The notes below the pieces were generated by a model. That model made no database searches. It was not told the DNA's origin and saw only the letters and a list, made by a program, of their open reading frames with translations. From Sipunculus nudus (taxonomy: Eukaryota > Annelida > Sipuncula > Golfingiida > Sipunculidae), in the NCBI GenBank assembly GCA_026874595.1, contig CM049311.1, positions 33,997,676-34,061,675 on the forward strand: DNA of 64,000 bases. The letters run 5' to 3'. Of this stretch, positions 11,320 to 24,048 are shown piece by piece. Each line of letters starts with the position of its first letter. The stretch's first letter is position 1. The translations under genes and the position numbers were made by a program.

Positions 11320-14199
11320 GTTTTATGAGTAGAAAAACAAAACGGATAATAAACCAAACTACTTTGTCTATGGAAACGGTCTAGTGACCACGATAGTGAA
11401 ACAGTGACGGTCAAGATTGCCTTCGTTGCTTTGGAACTATAAATTGTATAAATATGTAACGGATATCTTTACTGACCCTCGAAAATAAAGAATACATAAA
11501 TTAACAATGTATGAAGATTTGTAGGTTAAATAATCTGCTTAATTTATGTACTTAACTGATAAGATGACACTAATAAGACATATGCTTCTCGTTCGGTTCC
11601 TTCTAAGGTTCAATGATTGTAACTATCACTTTGTGGACCGTGCAACTAATTAGACAACACTTCGATGCGGGATTTTTCGCTTTTAGTGTTCACGTTATTC
11701 GATCTTGCGAGTGCCTAATATAAGTTTCATTACATTTGTTTCACCTCTGGTGTAGTGATGCGTATTTTCATGTTTACTTCGCACCGGCGATATCGCTTAT
11801 CAGTTATTATATTAAAATTAGTCAACCCTGCATGTTCCCAAGGCTATAGTTATATCGCACCTCAAGGACGTATATGAGTTGACTCGGTCAGTTCACAACA
11901 TTCGTGCACGTGTTTTGTTGCTACACTGATTAAAAGCAACTGGGGTCACTTAATCAGAAGTAAGAAAAGCAGTGGATAGAATAAAATATGAATATTTAAT
12001 TCAGCCCATTACCTTGTTATCAGTATCCTAAGTAGAAGCCTGTAACAATACACGGTGTCTGATTTTATGTTAAAATAGTCCCTACAGAGATATGTTGTTG
12101 GTCGGCCTGTTCCGTATTCCTTTTGTTTTGGCCTGAGGGAATAATGTCGGCCCGAGGCCAGTATGGCTTTCCGGAAGCCAATACGAAGGCAATACCCAAC
12201 AAGCTGGTTCATAATATTTTTATTAACACAACCATGTTCAAACTGAAGTAACCGTGTACAGTCATTTTATTTTCACAAAGAACCCAAGTAACCCACAGCA
12301 AAATAGCACACGCACTGGCACCTTCAACCATCACACATCCAGGGTCCGACTTTGTTGTAAATGTAATTCCCGAGTGGTGACGTCTCACGAATCGTGATGC
12401 TTATCCATTTCATCCTGGGGCGTTGCCTCACTAAGAATACTTAGCCCTATGCTGATATAGACCCAATGCCTTAAAAAGGGTACAAGCCATTTCTTGAATT
12501 ATGAGTCGTATCATATAAGCGAGTCGTAACATGCGCTGCCGGTTTATATATATTCATATATTAATATTTATGTATTTGGTTTACTAAAACCATATTTATT
12601 TTCATTTTTTTTATAAACCTAAACTTCGTTTGATCTCTCCTGAAAAAATCCCTGGATCCGCCTCTATCGACGGATTAATAAGTATGTATCCCTGATGTTT
12701 CCCAAGATTCCGAGATAATCAGTGACTAAAACAAAATATCTTGTCGGGCATTATATCTTTTACCTGTCAATTCCCTCTCAATATATATTTAAGGTGATCT
12801 TCGCTCTCCGCGTGTTGGAGTGCACTTTCATGATTCCACCTGCATCTCGCTTAAATTGTACCTTATCGATTCTTTGGCTGATCAAAGCGTGAGATACATC
12901 TTAGCTTGGTTTTCGGTATATCTTATGTTGACATCTGAAAATGGCACTTTATGGACTATGTGAACTATGAATCATTGAAAATCGATGACATTAGCAACGC
13001 TTGATACGTTTCTTACACAATGCGTTTAAAAACTTACCCAATCTTTCTTGTGTAATAGCCTTCTTTATTAAGATCAAGAAACAAAAAAAGTCCATGCACT
13101 TGGCATTTTGAAAAGGTGATTCCGCTGAAGGTTGAAAATTAACTATAATTTCTTTTTTTTCGGGATGGCTATTTTAAATTGTATTTTTAATTTTCAGAAT
13201 GATTTAATTTTCGAAATGAAAGTGTACCATGAAGAATATTTTCACCTGATGGTGAACTTTAATTTGAAAATGTATTGATATCATAGCTGAAGTCATGTTT
13301 ATAAGAACCCTTCCATTCCAAATCTGCAGGGGCGGACTGGGAAATTACGAAGCTTTGTTATGTCTTGTGGTTCAATGGTATGAACTCAAAATATGGGCAT
13401 CTGTGTGTCCTACATACGACCATGGGACACTTTCATTTTTGTTTTTAAGGTCAGTAAAAAGGCTGTGCCCCAAGTGCAGGCGCCCTTGTATAACTATATT
13501 TAGGCGGCGAATTGTTACTTTTACATACTAAAACTGACACTGTCATACCAGTCCAGGCCCCTAAGACTGGCAAAGTATCTTTTTCATTTCTTTTCACAAA
13601 ATTTTAAAGTATATATTTAATTCGCATTTTGAAGCTAATATTTCCAAATAATAAAGATTGTTGTGAACCAAATTTTCTTTTGAAAAAAATAACGATAAAA
13701 TGATAGTAGTACATCACCTTATGCCCAATGAACAAGCTTGAATATCACTCTACTATGTATACAACAAAATGCAGTACAACCTCTTTGATCAGGTTTGCTG
13801 TGTGATAAATAACACCTTTGGATGAAATCCGTTTAATACAACTTGATGGTCTCCAAAGCCATTCCTGCCCGGAACAATTAGAAGAATTCCTCCAGTTTAC
13901 ATAACTGTTAGAAGCAAGAGCCTGTTTTGTCAATTAAATAATTGACCATCTTAATTATTGGTAAATAGACAGTTAATAATGTTCTAAACAGAAATCAGTT
14001 GGAACATCACCTTCAGACAATATCAACTGAAAGAGGTGTTTTGTGAAAACGAGACACAATTTCGTTATATTGAAACACTAGACGTTTCGCAACACACTAC
14101 GTTTCGCAGAGGCTCGTCAATACAATAAGACTTTGTGATTGAAATGACTCAACTTTCATTCTGCCGGATGATATAGTATTCTCTAAAGGATTTGTTTTC
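11320..14199. other. Gene-free interval between transporter relics
   Basis: No supported gene. The segment 13200-13930 is paralogous to 28920-29665. The rest is AT-rich single-copy-looking DNA in which I see no coding signal. The missing N-terminal exon of the 10522-11319 relic would be expected here and was not found. Confidence 0.5.
13200..13930. repeat. Segmental duplication block 3, left copy (partner 28920-29665)
   Basis: Diverged colinear similarity to 28920-29665. The stretches around 13285-13330 and 29000-29045 match, as do 13378-13420 with 29098-29145 and 13770-13925 with 29495-29650. Short frames are partly shared between copies but contain indels, so I treat the block as non-coding. 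Confidence 0.65.
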
Positions 14200-16069
14200 T
14201 CAGTTAATAAGAGGAGATGCTTCGTCCGATTCCTGTTCATCTCCTGTGCCTTTTGTTGTCCCTTTCTCCTTTGATCTGTATCTGTCTCCACATGTACATG
14301 CACATGTACTGGCAAATACTAAATAAAACACACACTGTGGTCCCTGTCTCTGAAGCAGGACTCCACTAAGCCACAGAGAGGTAAACATCCCTGATCCGAT
14401 ACCAGTGTCAATGATGCATACCACAAACCCCGTCACCTCTATATAATGGTCGGCCCACGCCATAACAGAGGGATACACGGATGACGCGAAGAATGTCGAA
14501 CCACATGTCCATACCCATAACATGATCCGTGAGGATAACCCCAGAAAGGTCAACCCAACTGAAATGGCAACTAAAAATATCATATTTACGTGAAGAACGA
14601 TTTTAATAGGCAAGAAATGTGCTATCAATCCAACTATTGCGCGACCTAGGGTGGTGCTAATTAAAACACGGTGTTAAATACAGTGCCTTATTTTTCTGAA
14701 AAGTGCAAGGTACGATTTACAGCGGTTGGAAAAACATATGTGGTAAGAGAATTATTTCGAGTGACATTACAAACATAAACCAAAAATAGACTGGTTATCA
14801 TGAATACACCGTAGAGTCTGTTACCGCCCCCTAGAGCACCAAGGGAAAACATTTCTTTTAAAGATTTGCGGGTCGTGTCTAAAGTTAAACCGCTGGGGAC
14901 CGGAAGGCAACCAAATATAAAAAAAAGCCAACGCCGAAAGACACCCCATCACTCCAGTAATCAGATACAGTGCGAAAATGCGGCTCTCTTCAGTAGTTTT
15001 CGTGTGATTGGCTGATGTGACCAAATCCGATACTGGTGTTGTTAGATGTTCGCCAAGATACAACACCAGAGGAGCATGGGAATATGAATTTGACATTGAA
15101 GAGTTGGTGGTATTTTGACGGTCTCGCAAGAAAGGTTTGGATACCAAAGGTCCAAGGATTTGTCCGAGTCCGAAGTCCGTGTGGAGCACGTGAATAGGCA
15201 GTGGCGCCCTCTCTGCCCACATGGCGATAGATATCGAACTACTAACTGAAAAAAATGGAATAAACCTAAGTATTCTTCCAAAGTATGAGAAACCTGGCAT
15301 GAAAAATGAAGACGCTTGAGTAGATTTCTGGGGTGGGATGCAGTGTGTGTAGAAAAAAAAATTGCATGATAAATCGTCTGCAGTGTCACAAAAAGTTAGA
15401 AACTAAGGTAACGAGCTTTCAGCTATTTTAAAAGATGATAATTAAGAAAGGATTCAATGGTTAGGCCAAAAAATATAGAGAATTTCAGAGGAATTAGTAT
15501 TGAAAGGCTTAAGTCTATGAATTTAAATTGTTCTTTAATTGTTGAAGGGATAGGTGATGATTTATTAGTTTCCTATAGGTCTTTCCGATCACAGCCACAC
15601 TTGTGCCACAAGGTCTCCGTTATGGATTATTTCCAATATGCGATTTATTTGTATTTTATGGCGTTACTTAGTCTGTAAGATTGTCCAATTGACCTGTCGT
15701 GCGACTTTTGTGGGCATCCTCGGCATTAATCGAAAACATAATACACCGATAAAAATGCGTATATTACAGTCTCACTTACCAACATTCATTGTGCCGTGGG
15801 CTACTCCTTCCATAAATCGCACTGCACCCATGACGATCAATTTTGCTAACCAAGGCATTACCACGTGAGCGCCAAGTACTGTTAAAAGTGAACATGCGAG
15901 AAACCAGTCTACGTGCTTCCGGTATCGGTCGCTGATCGTGCCGCCCGCAAACGATCCAAGAAATATTCCGACAGCCTTCCTCATAAGGGCTTTGGCGTAA
16001 TCTTCATAGTTACAACGGTACAATTCCTGCATATCCAACATTGTTGGACTTATGACACCATTGTACAGA
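14200..16069 (-). pseudogene. Two-exon MFSD4B/NaGLT1-like transporter copy with frameshifts
   Basis: Minus-strand copy with an N-terminal exon (15780-16069) and a C-terminal exon (14200-15245) joined in a consistent phase: AATGTTG at the donor (GTAAGT), then CAG acceptor and a VSSSISIAMWAE reading. The N-exon is open and carries the SDRYRKH motif A loop. The C-exon is broken. The frame shifts once near 14833, after the NVFPWCS peptide, and again near 14670, where FQKNKALY leaves frame and VLISTTLGRA resumes. The last transmembrane segment is also deleted, so the reading runs CACTCGDRY. The 5' border of the N-exon differs by two bases from the other copies and breaks the expected phase. The tail still ends in EASPLIN. 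Probably a pseudogene, closest to the fragment at 52470-53440. Confidence 0.8.
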
Positions 16070-18005
16070 CTGTGCCAAAGAAAGATTTCCGACAGTTGCG
16101 ACTTTTGAGAACATCGAACAAACCCTGTAAGAGATATATATTCATTGATGTTGGAATTATGAGACTAACAAAAATAAAACCTGGACAATTCGAGTCAAAT
16201 ATTTCGGGGTTTCAACTTTAATTTAGAAAACAATGCTAGGTTAATTAAGCAAACGAACAGAAATTAGTCTGCGCTTTTAAGTCCTGTTCAACGAAATTAT
16301 ATAATCATCCAATTTTGTCGCCTTGAAATGAAGTTTTATATATTCCTTTACCCTTTTATTGAGAGGTAATAATGTTACTACATACACAACAGATGTAAAT
16401 AAGCGGCATTAAACAGGTTTTGGCTAATCTGTACCGCCGAGCGTAGGCGAAAATTTCCTTGGGAGACACTGCCTGGATGTCTTTGGCATCCCCTCCAGCC
16501 GCCTCATCGGTTTTCATAATTCCAGTGTAAAGATGCTATGTGTTCCTGCCAACTATGGTACCACTCCTTGCACATATGAATGAAGATATACGCGGAGCAT
16601 ACACCGGTGAAATCAAGATGAACATTGTTCTACTGGAATATCCACTTTATTAACAAAGCCTAAACATACGTGCGTACCGCCAGCCGAGACCCAACATGAA
16701 ATTAGACAATTCTTTATCCCTGCTGCGTGCAACTGCTGACCTTTTTCCCCATATCACCTGTTATTAAGATAAAAACTCTTTCATTTGATTCTATTTGACC
16801 ATGGCAACATCTTAAAATACTATACGAGAACAATCGTACTGATTACAACACAGCAGTGCCTGACTGTAACACACTGCTAATCAATGAGATTAAGAAGAAT
16901 CGTCGATAGGTGGTGCCACTTGTAGTGTAAATCATGCCGAGAGGGATTTTTCTCACTGCATGTCTTGTACCATCAAAAGTATTGTGCAGGATTTCGATGA
17001 ATGAAAGATGATTTAAGACGTTGACGAGGATAAGATTATGCCGATACAGTGAAGAAGCAAAGGAGCAAAAGATGACAGTAACATATATTTACCTGTAAGG
17101 ATGTAAACGTAATTTTATATATAGACATTGGTCTTTCTGAGTTTGTAGTCTTCATTTAAAGTGTGTTGATTATAGAGGTTTTCCTGTACCTAAAACAATG
17201 CCGGTTGGTAGTCATTTTTTTTATTCTAATGCGCTTCGTGTATCCTCCGGATATATTGAGGCCTGGAACCTGTTTCGGTGTCCGTAGTTATTAAACGTTA
17301 TTATTATACCTCCAAAAGTAAGGTATAATATGTTCCATTGTCGCGTTGGTTTTCCTGTTTGTCAACTTTTTGCAGAAAGGTATGAACATATTTTGATTAA
17401 ATTTTCTGGATGTTTCTAGGGTTAGGGTAGCATCCAGTCAAAAAATATTTTAAATTATAGGGAATCTTGAACACTATAGTTCACATTTAATTCGGAAGAT
17501 TAAATACTATTGCGACCCACGCCGAACCCTTTGTCAAGAGATGGACAGATCCTTTCATAGCAATCAGGGCCAGCATTTGTAAGCATTGGTCCAGAAGAAC
17601 CCGTGTCACAATGTGTATGAATAGCAAAGCTTGATTATGGCGCTCCTGGAGAAGATATCCCGATAGTCCCACGACTTAGTTCCCATACATTTAGTTTTAC
17701 ACTATTGAACTGTAATGTCAGCGACATAGCTTTGAATTTAACTACGGTAATTCCCTTATAATTATTTTAGCCAATTAAACAGTGTTAGTATGCTGTATGA
17801 CAACTATGTTTTGATGTACCAAAAAGACAATTGAAATCTACGTACTGATGTGACATAAATGTTTCAGATATCATTCTTTACCTGATAAAAAGCACATGGC
17901 ATCGAGCCAATACAAACATTCAGACAATGTATTTCGATGATTAGCTTTGTTCTACACGTTGCTTATTATAAGCTCAGTACCAAATATCACATAAAATAAC
18001 AGGCT
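16070..18005. other. Gene-free interval
   Basis: AT-rich DNA in which I see no gene, RNA or clear mobile element. The part around 17290-17440 has the look of a dispersed repeat, but I cannot assign it. Short frames here lack family resemblance. Confidence 0.4.
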
Positions 18006-18805
18006 ATGCTCAAGGTTTTAAACCACTTCAGACCAGTGGCACTCACTGCAATTATCATGAAATGTTTTGAAAAGATAATGAAAGCGATGTTATGTAGACA
18101 AATTAAACAGTACCAAGACCCTTTACAATTTGCCTACACCACCAAGCGGAGTGTTGAGGATACTACCATTCTGATCACAAACGACATTCTAAAATTCCTT
18201 GATTCGGCTAGTAGCAATGGAAACAGCAAGTTTGCAAACATTCTTTTTAAAGATTTCTCTAGCGCTTTTAATACAATCCAAGCACACTTGCTTCTTAAGA
18301 AACTTCTTAACATGAATGTCAGTCCATCTATCATAAGGTGGATATATAGCTTTCTAACATACAGGTGCCAGTTTGTCAGATTAAAGAATGTCAGTACTGA
18401 GGATATTCAAACAAATACAGGTGCTCCACATGGATGCGTTCTCTCACCCATATTGTTCCCTTTATATACCAGTTACTGCAGGGTAATCTCTGAGAGTTGT
18501 AAATTGATCATATACGCCGATGACACGGCATTGATTAGCCTCTGTGATAATTCAGCCTTAGATTATAGGCTAGAGGTACAAAGATTTGTGGAGTGGTTCG
18601 ACAATAACTTCTTAGAACTCAATGTTAGGAAGGCAAAAGAAATGATTATCGATTAAAGGTTAGGTAACAAAAAACATGAACCTCTTATCATAAATGGCCA
18701 AACCGTGGAAAATGTGACAGAATACAAATATCTGGGTACAATAATTGACGACAAATTTAATTTTGAAGCTGATGTGCAAAACATTTATAAAAAAGGCAAA
18801 AACGG
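18006..18805 (+). mobile_element. Non-LTR retrotransposon reverse transcriptase fragment (CR1/L2/Rex1-like)
   Basis: Truncated LINE ORF2 covering the RT fingers to thumb. Recognisable RT blocks in order: FRPVALTAIIMKCFEKI; QFAYTTKRSVEDT; motif A NILFKDFSSAFNTI; motif B TGAPHGCVLSPILF (the usual Q is H); and motif C YADDTAL. An in-frame TAA at 18654-18656 sits where family members continue with an aromatic residue. The frame then resumes unchanged (GQTVENVTEYKYLGTIIDDKFNFEA) into the thumb before losing resemblance near 18800. The endonuclease and 5' end are missing, so this is a dead 5'- and 3'-truncated copy. The clade assignment rests on the style of motifs only. Confidence 0.85.
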
Positions 18806-18826
18806 GTTTTTGTTTCTTACATCGCC

Positions 18827-18862
18827 AGGACAAAACAGTATGTTTCTTACTTCGCCAGGACA
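18827..18862. repeat. Short direct repeat in LINE remnant
   Basis: A roughly 20-bp unit containing GTTTCTTAC and TCGCCAGGACA occurs twice with one mismatch, immediately after the LINE thumb similarity ends. It may mark the rearrangement that truncated the element. Confidence 0.6.
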
Positions 18863-19231
18863 TAACCGCCAGGACAGTGTTTCGTTTAACTGGTTGCTAA
18901 AATGAGTGGTTGTTTAAACACAAGACCAAAATGCACTGGGTTTGTTGCCAAGTCCGGCCTATGTTATTTAAATTATTTTAACTAACACTTAACAATATGC
19001 AGGGTGGCGAAAACCCCGGACCAGAAGTCCGTTCAGCCGTCACTCTGCCATAGGACTTTGTGGAAACCACACGTTTCACTACACTGGTCTATTTTCATTA
19101 TCAGGTGAAAAATTGTTTCATTCCTTTAGTTCTTTACAGTTGCCTTGCTAATTTCCGTTCATCAGTCCCTTTTGTTCCTATATTTTATCCAGTATTAGGT
19201 CTTAAGACTCGCAAAGTCATATTTTAGTGTT

Positions 19232-19480
19232 TTGTACAAAATGGTACATAATGCCATAATAACACATAGGAAATTGCTTTTTCGAATGGAACTTGCAGAT
19301 TCTCCAATATGCATATGGTGCAAAGATTGTGAAGAAACTATTTTGCATAAATTTACTGAAGGTGAGGAGGTGAATTTATTCTGGAATGATTTTGTACAAA
19401 TGGTGGTCAGACCTGTGCCAAGAGAATCTTCTCTTATTAGATATTGTCTGTTGGTGGGACAAAATTACTGTTTTCTTTAG
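19232..19480 (+). mobile_element. LINE ORF2 C-terminal fragment with zf-RVT-like segment
   Basis: The open frame contains HNAIITHRKLLFRMELADS, CIWCKDCEETILHKF and LFWNDFVQMV. This is the Cys-pair, glutamate, histidine and FW arrangement seen downstream of RT in several non-LTR retrotransposons. It is not contiguous with the RT fragment at 18006-18805 and may derive from a different LINE. The 5' part and 3' UTR are not identifiable. Confidence 0.6.
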
Positions 19481-19683
19481 TTCAAGATATGCAAATAAAC
19501 CTGTCATATTTCCTATTTTAAAACCAGATGCGTAATCGCGTGTTACCAGAAACCGCGCATATTAAGGACATAGAATCATAGGAATGGCAAATGTGGAGTA
19601 AAATCCTCCACAACTGGTTAACTCGATCTGCCTTAGTGGTTGTGACAATGAATACGCAAGAAAATTACTATAAACTATGATAT

Positions 19684-20942
19684 TTACGTATGGCATTTGG
19701 TTAAATTTGTGTCTGTCTCTTGGTTAAAAAAAATGTATAAAGGTTTATAAGCCTCTTGTACTATGCTATGCATAGATTTTGAAACAAACCCAGAAGATTT
19801 GCTATTTGGTTTATTCGCATGTTTCCAGCAGTCAGATATTAGATGACCTTCCTTCTTGCAGTAATGACAGATTTTCTTTGAAAATGACTGGTCTTTGTTG
19901 CACTTAGACACAGTGGACGTGGACTGAGGTGTAGCTATGGGCTTTGCTGAACTATCAGGACTACTAGTACTGGGTGACTGCGGTTTAAACTTCTTTTGAC
20001 CATACTGTTTTACATTCTTATTTGTGAATGACTGGTGTGATTTGCTAGTAGAGGACATTTTGTGTGGCAATGAATAATCATCAGCTAATTGAGCAACAAT
20101 ATCAAGTGTTTCAGGAATTTTCTCATCAAGAAAAGTTTTAACATCTGCGTTAATGCAGCGCTTAAATTCTTCAAGCAAAATCAACTGGCGCAAATTGTCA
20201 TAATCTTTCATTACATTTTTAGAACTACACCAGCGATCAAACAACTACTCTTTTGTCCTAGCAAATTCGACGTAGGTCTGTTCTTTGCGCTTTTCCCAAT
20301 TTCTGAATTTCTGGAGGTAAGCCTCCGGAACTAACTCATAACCTTTTAGGATAAACCGTTTTACCAGGTCATAGTCAGCAGCAGTTTCTACTGAAAGCTC
20401 TGTATAAATTTCTCTGGCCTTGTCAAGCAATACACTTTGTAACGGCGTAGTCCAATTTTCCTCATGCCATTTTAAATTTTCAGCTACCTTCTCAAAGTGT
20501 AAGAAATATTTATCAACCTCTTTTTCTTGAAAAGGTAGGACAAGTCTAATGTGTTAAGCAACATCAAAACTGTGAGTTGGGGCAGCACGTAGGCTATGTT
20601 CTAGTTTAAATCTTTCTAACTCCAGTCGTTTTAACTCAATTCCTTTTTCTTTTTCTAGTCTTTCTCTTTCTAACCTTTCATGCTGTTCCCTCTCTTCTCT
20701 CTGTTTTTATTTTCTTATTGCATAGCAAGGCTGTTATTTTTGATGTTTCAACTTCGGTCTCTTCAATTAAACCTTTGCTAATAAGATCTTGCATGATTTT
20801 AGCAATGATATCAGGCTTTCTCAAAGTTTTTTTCACCCTTAGCCCCAAGTGTTGTCCCAAACGCAACAACTGTTCTTTTGACAACTGTTCAAGTTGATCA
20901 GGGTCCGGATCGTCAACGAACGTATCAGGTTTGGAACCGCCA
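19684..20942 (-). mobile_element. LTR retrotransposon gag (SCAN-like, CCHC), degenerate
   Basis: Minus-strand gag directly downstream of the LTR at 20943-21598. The N-terminal part (MSKEQLLRLGQHLGL region, 20678-20884) precedes a charged coiled-coil-like Glu/Arg/Lys stretch. Next comes a SCAN-like capsid-type region (WTTPLQSVLLDKAREIY, then ELVPEAYLQKFRNWEK) and a zinc knuckle CHYCKKEGHLISDC (C-x2-C-x4-H-x4-C, near 19831-19872). There is a frame change near 20705, a stop near 20554-20556 and an in-frame TAG at 20245-20247, so it is inactive. No protease, RT or integrase follows, so the element is truncated downstream of gag. Gypsy/Ty3-type is likely from the SCAN-like gag, but this is inference. 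Confidence 0.8.
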
Positions 20943-21598
20943 TGTTACGATGTCAAAACAATAACAAAAAAAAAACCCTAACAATACAATACACTAAATC
21001 AATACAATTAAACAGTAAAACAGCGGTATAGCAACAAGTCAATACAATCACCCAGAAAATAAAGTGTAAATTACCTGGATACCAACACCATCACAACGAT
21101 AAGTCCTTTAAATGTAAACTCTCGGAGAATGACAGTCCAGTGTAAAGCTCTTGTAACAACCAGAAAATAAACTGAAGTCTAAATGCATAAAATACAGGAG
21201 ATAGTCTTAGAACATCTATAATTGCCGCATTAGTGGGATAAGGTCCTAGAATCTGACACACGCTTCTGCGTCCGCTGGAATCTTCTTTGCTCTCTCTTTC
21301 TCTCTCTCTCTCTCTTTTTAAAACACAGCCCCTTTAAATACCTTCACACCTCAAGCCGAGAATTTTCCACTTCTCGAAGAGTCTTAAGGATCCTACACAG
21401 TAAACACGCATTTCATGAATTATCGACAAGAAAACAGTGGTTTGTATCCCCACACACCAGGGTCATCACGTGACCCACGACCAGGCGTGAAAACCCAAGG
21501 CTTACATGACAACGAGAGTTCAACCAGTACGGATTTAACATAGAATGTAATACGCGGCCAAACACGAGTGTCACAACAGGAGTTACGCACGTGTCACA
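20943..21598 (-). mobile_element. LTR of the adjacent retrotransposon
   Basis: On the minus strand it begins TGTGACACGTGCG (21598) and ends TCGTAACA (20943), with TG...CA termini and a short imperfect terminal inverted repeat. A primer-binding-site-like TGGCGGTTCCAAACC follows immediately, then the gag. It includes a CT/AG microsatellite at about 21290-21318 next to a TTTTAAAA TATA-like stretch. Only one LTR is seen, so the borders are inferred from structure rather than from an LTR pair. Confidence 0.65.
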
Positions 21599-24048
21599 TA
21601 ATAAAAAGAGCACCTGCAACAATACTAGCCAACTTTAGACATGGGGCATGTAGGCAGCCCCTTGCATCTATCATTTGTTGGTTGCTGTATACTTGTGCTA
21701 ATAATATAATGCTGCAATCAACTTCCTGTTTAAGAGGCTGGAGGTTGACTAGCTTGCTAGCCAGGTAGCTAGCTACAGAGGCAACAAGGATGAATGCTTT
21801 GTAATTACCCCTGCCTAATATGGCTTACTGCCCTGACAGGGCTGACAACTTTGTACGTGCTATTGACCCAAGCCTGGTGTCCATTTCATTACCAGTATCA
21901 AATTTGTGCGGTACAGGAACTTTAGTTCCAGGTACAAGGTACTTTCTACCCAAGACAGCCACGCACAGATACAGGTACTCTGAATCGTGTACCTAGGTAC
22001 AGGTACAAGTACCTGGCCCCAACCCTGAAAGGAACATTCATTTATATATTTTGTGTAACAAACTACCATATTATATAATACCCGTCATTATGCAGTTTGG
22101 AAATAAATGCATACACAGCAGATTACATGAATATTTTGAATTTTGGACTAATACATTTCGCAAGTGTGAATATATGGTGAATGCAGTTAATAGTATTAAA
22201 CAAAAAAGATACTTGATAGTTTCTTTTTGCTTCAGTAAATTGTATTCATATTGATATTCATGAATACATTTGTATTTGTAATCGTATTTGTATTCGAATA
22301 CATTTCTGTTTTGGAGTATCTGTATTCGTATTCGTGTACCCTGCTGTATTCGTATTCGTATTCAAATACAGTTATCCTGTATTCGACCCAAGTTGATATG
22401 TGCACATGGATTGCTGTAATATCCAAGGCTTTATATATTCAGCAGTACCCAAGAAATTACACATTATTACTGTCAACATTTTTTAATACCTTGATATAAA
22501 AATGAACTACTATTTTAATAACTGTTTCATTGTAATCTTCATACATCTTTAATATTGATGAAATTTAGATACTGCTATGCTTTAATATTATTGACTAAAC
22601 AAGCACAAATATAGTAACAATGGTAAATGATGAGGGCAAAGAATAACTTATTATCAATCATAATGGCATATGATAATCAAGTTTCTAATGGGTAGGCAAA
22701 ATGGCAGTCTCTATTAGCGGTTTTCAAGAAACTGAGGAAAATAAACTAAGGATTCTAAAAGGGCACGGGAAGTGACGCAAAAGCACTTCGAGGATAGTGT
22801 TCAGGCGAATCTATCTGAGTAGGGAGTGTGGTAGCCAGTGAACATGTATCACTACCAGCAAATGTTAGAGTTGAATAACGCTTTTTTGGACCATACCCAT
22901 CTCCCATAATTATCGTAGCATTATTTATTATACTTCTTGTTTGTTGTTTGCTACCTATCACAGAACTGAACACTGGTTTGATCATCGTTTCATATCAGGG
23001 GCTGAATCGGAGGAGGTCGGGGATCTACACACCTTGATCCCATCCTCAAAGTACACGATTTCCTTAAAAAAACAATGCTCGTGTTTGGACAAAAAGCATC
23101 TCCTTTTGTGTAAGTATGAGGAAATTCTTAAAGTCCAGTATCAACAGACTTACAAACCGGTATGGTTCAATCTGTATCACAGTCACAAATATAACCTAAA
23201 ACAAAAATAAATCAATGCGCTGCTCCCATGGAAATCAACGGCTCTATCTGATGCATATTTTTGTAATGAGCTGATAGGCACTAAACGACGCATATTTTAA
23301 TCCAAAGGTTTTTGCAGGATCTTTTGTCATATGTTACACATAATTGATATAAATATTACTTTTGCTAGAATTGTCTAGGAACACCCTTCCTTTAAAAAAC
23401 AACATAAAAAGAAAAATTATTCTATTCCAGAAATCACAACAAAAAATAATTTTTTATCCTGATAACAACATACGTCCGACAGCTTCATTGCTTGGAAAAA
23501 TATCGTAGATATAACGATTGTATAACGAAGCATTCTACTGTGAAATTATATGAAAGATGCTTTGTATTTGTTGAAGCTCAGGCGAAATCGTGAAACACGA
23601 TGTTTATTCAGTGTAGTCATTTGAGGGTATAGTCTTAGGCATGTTAACAGACACATGCGTTATTTGTATACACATGCATACTTTGTTGAAGTCTCTTGTA
23701 CGCGAAACGTATAGCTGCCAATGTAAAAAAGATAGGCCCAGACAAATTTATTCCAACAGTATTAAATTTTTGTTTAAGTACTCTAAATTGTCATGGAATA
23801 AGCAGGTCTGATGCAAAATTGACAACTCTCTCAGATAAAAAGAAAGCAGGTAGACATATTTCGATGAAAGCATTTTGCAAAGAAACCACATCAGCCTTGG
23901 TTCGTTGCATTGTCTTTCAGCAAGTTAACGCGAAATGTAATATACAGATTTTGCTGAAAATTTGTGGAGGGGTAGAGTAAAACTGCATCCGTCACCGATT
24001 ACATTTTTGGAGGAAATCGGAATCCGCATATTTTTTTTAAAGGAATAA
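21599..24048. other. Gene-free interval with simple repeats
   Basis: No supported gene. It contains a GGTAC/TACAGG-rich patch (about 21910-22015), the GTATTC hexamer tract (22230-22390) and AT-rich unique-looking DNA. Open frames over the hexamer tract on both strands are repeat artefacts. Confidence 0.45.
22230..22390. repeat. Degenerate GTATTC hexanucleotide repeat
   Basis: Multiple GTATTC/GTATTTG units give Tyr-Ser or Glu-Tyr periodic peptides in several frames on both strands. This is a simple sequence repeat, not coding. Confidence 0.8.

Noticed and set aside
18997-19041. MQGGENPGPEV peptide resembling a viral/LINE 2A (NPGP) site near the LINE fragment
   Set aside because: It has NPGP but lacks the upstream Asp-x-Glu core of 2A sites. 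The frame opens only a few codons upstream after a stop and closes soon after, so it is most likely chance.
22232-22499. Overlapping frames on both strands
   Set aside because: Created by the GTATTC hexamer repeat.
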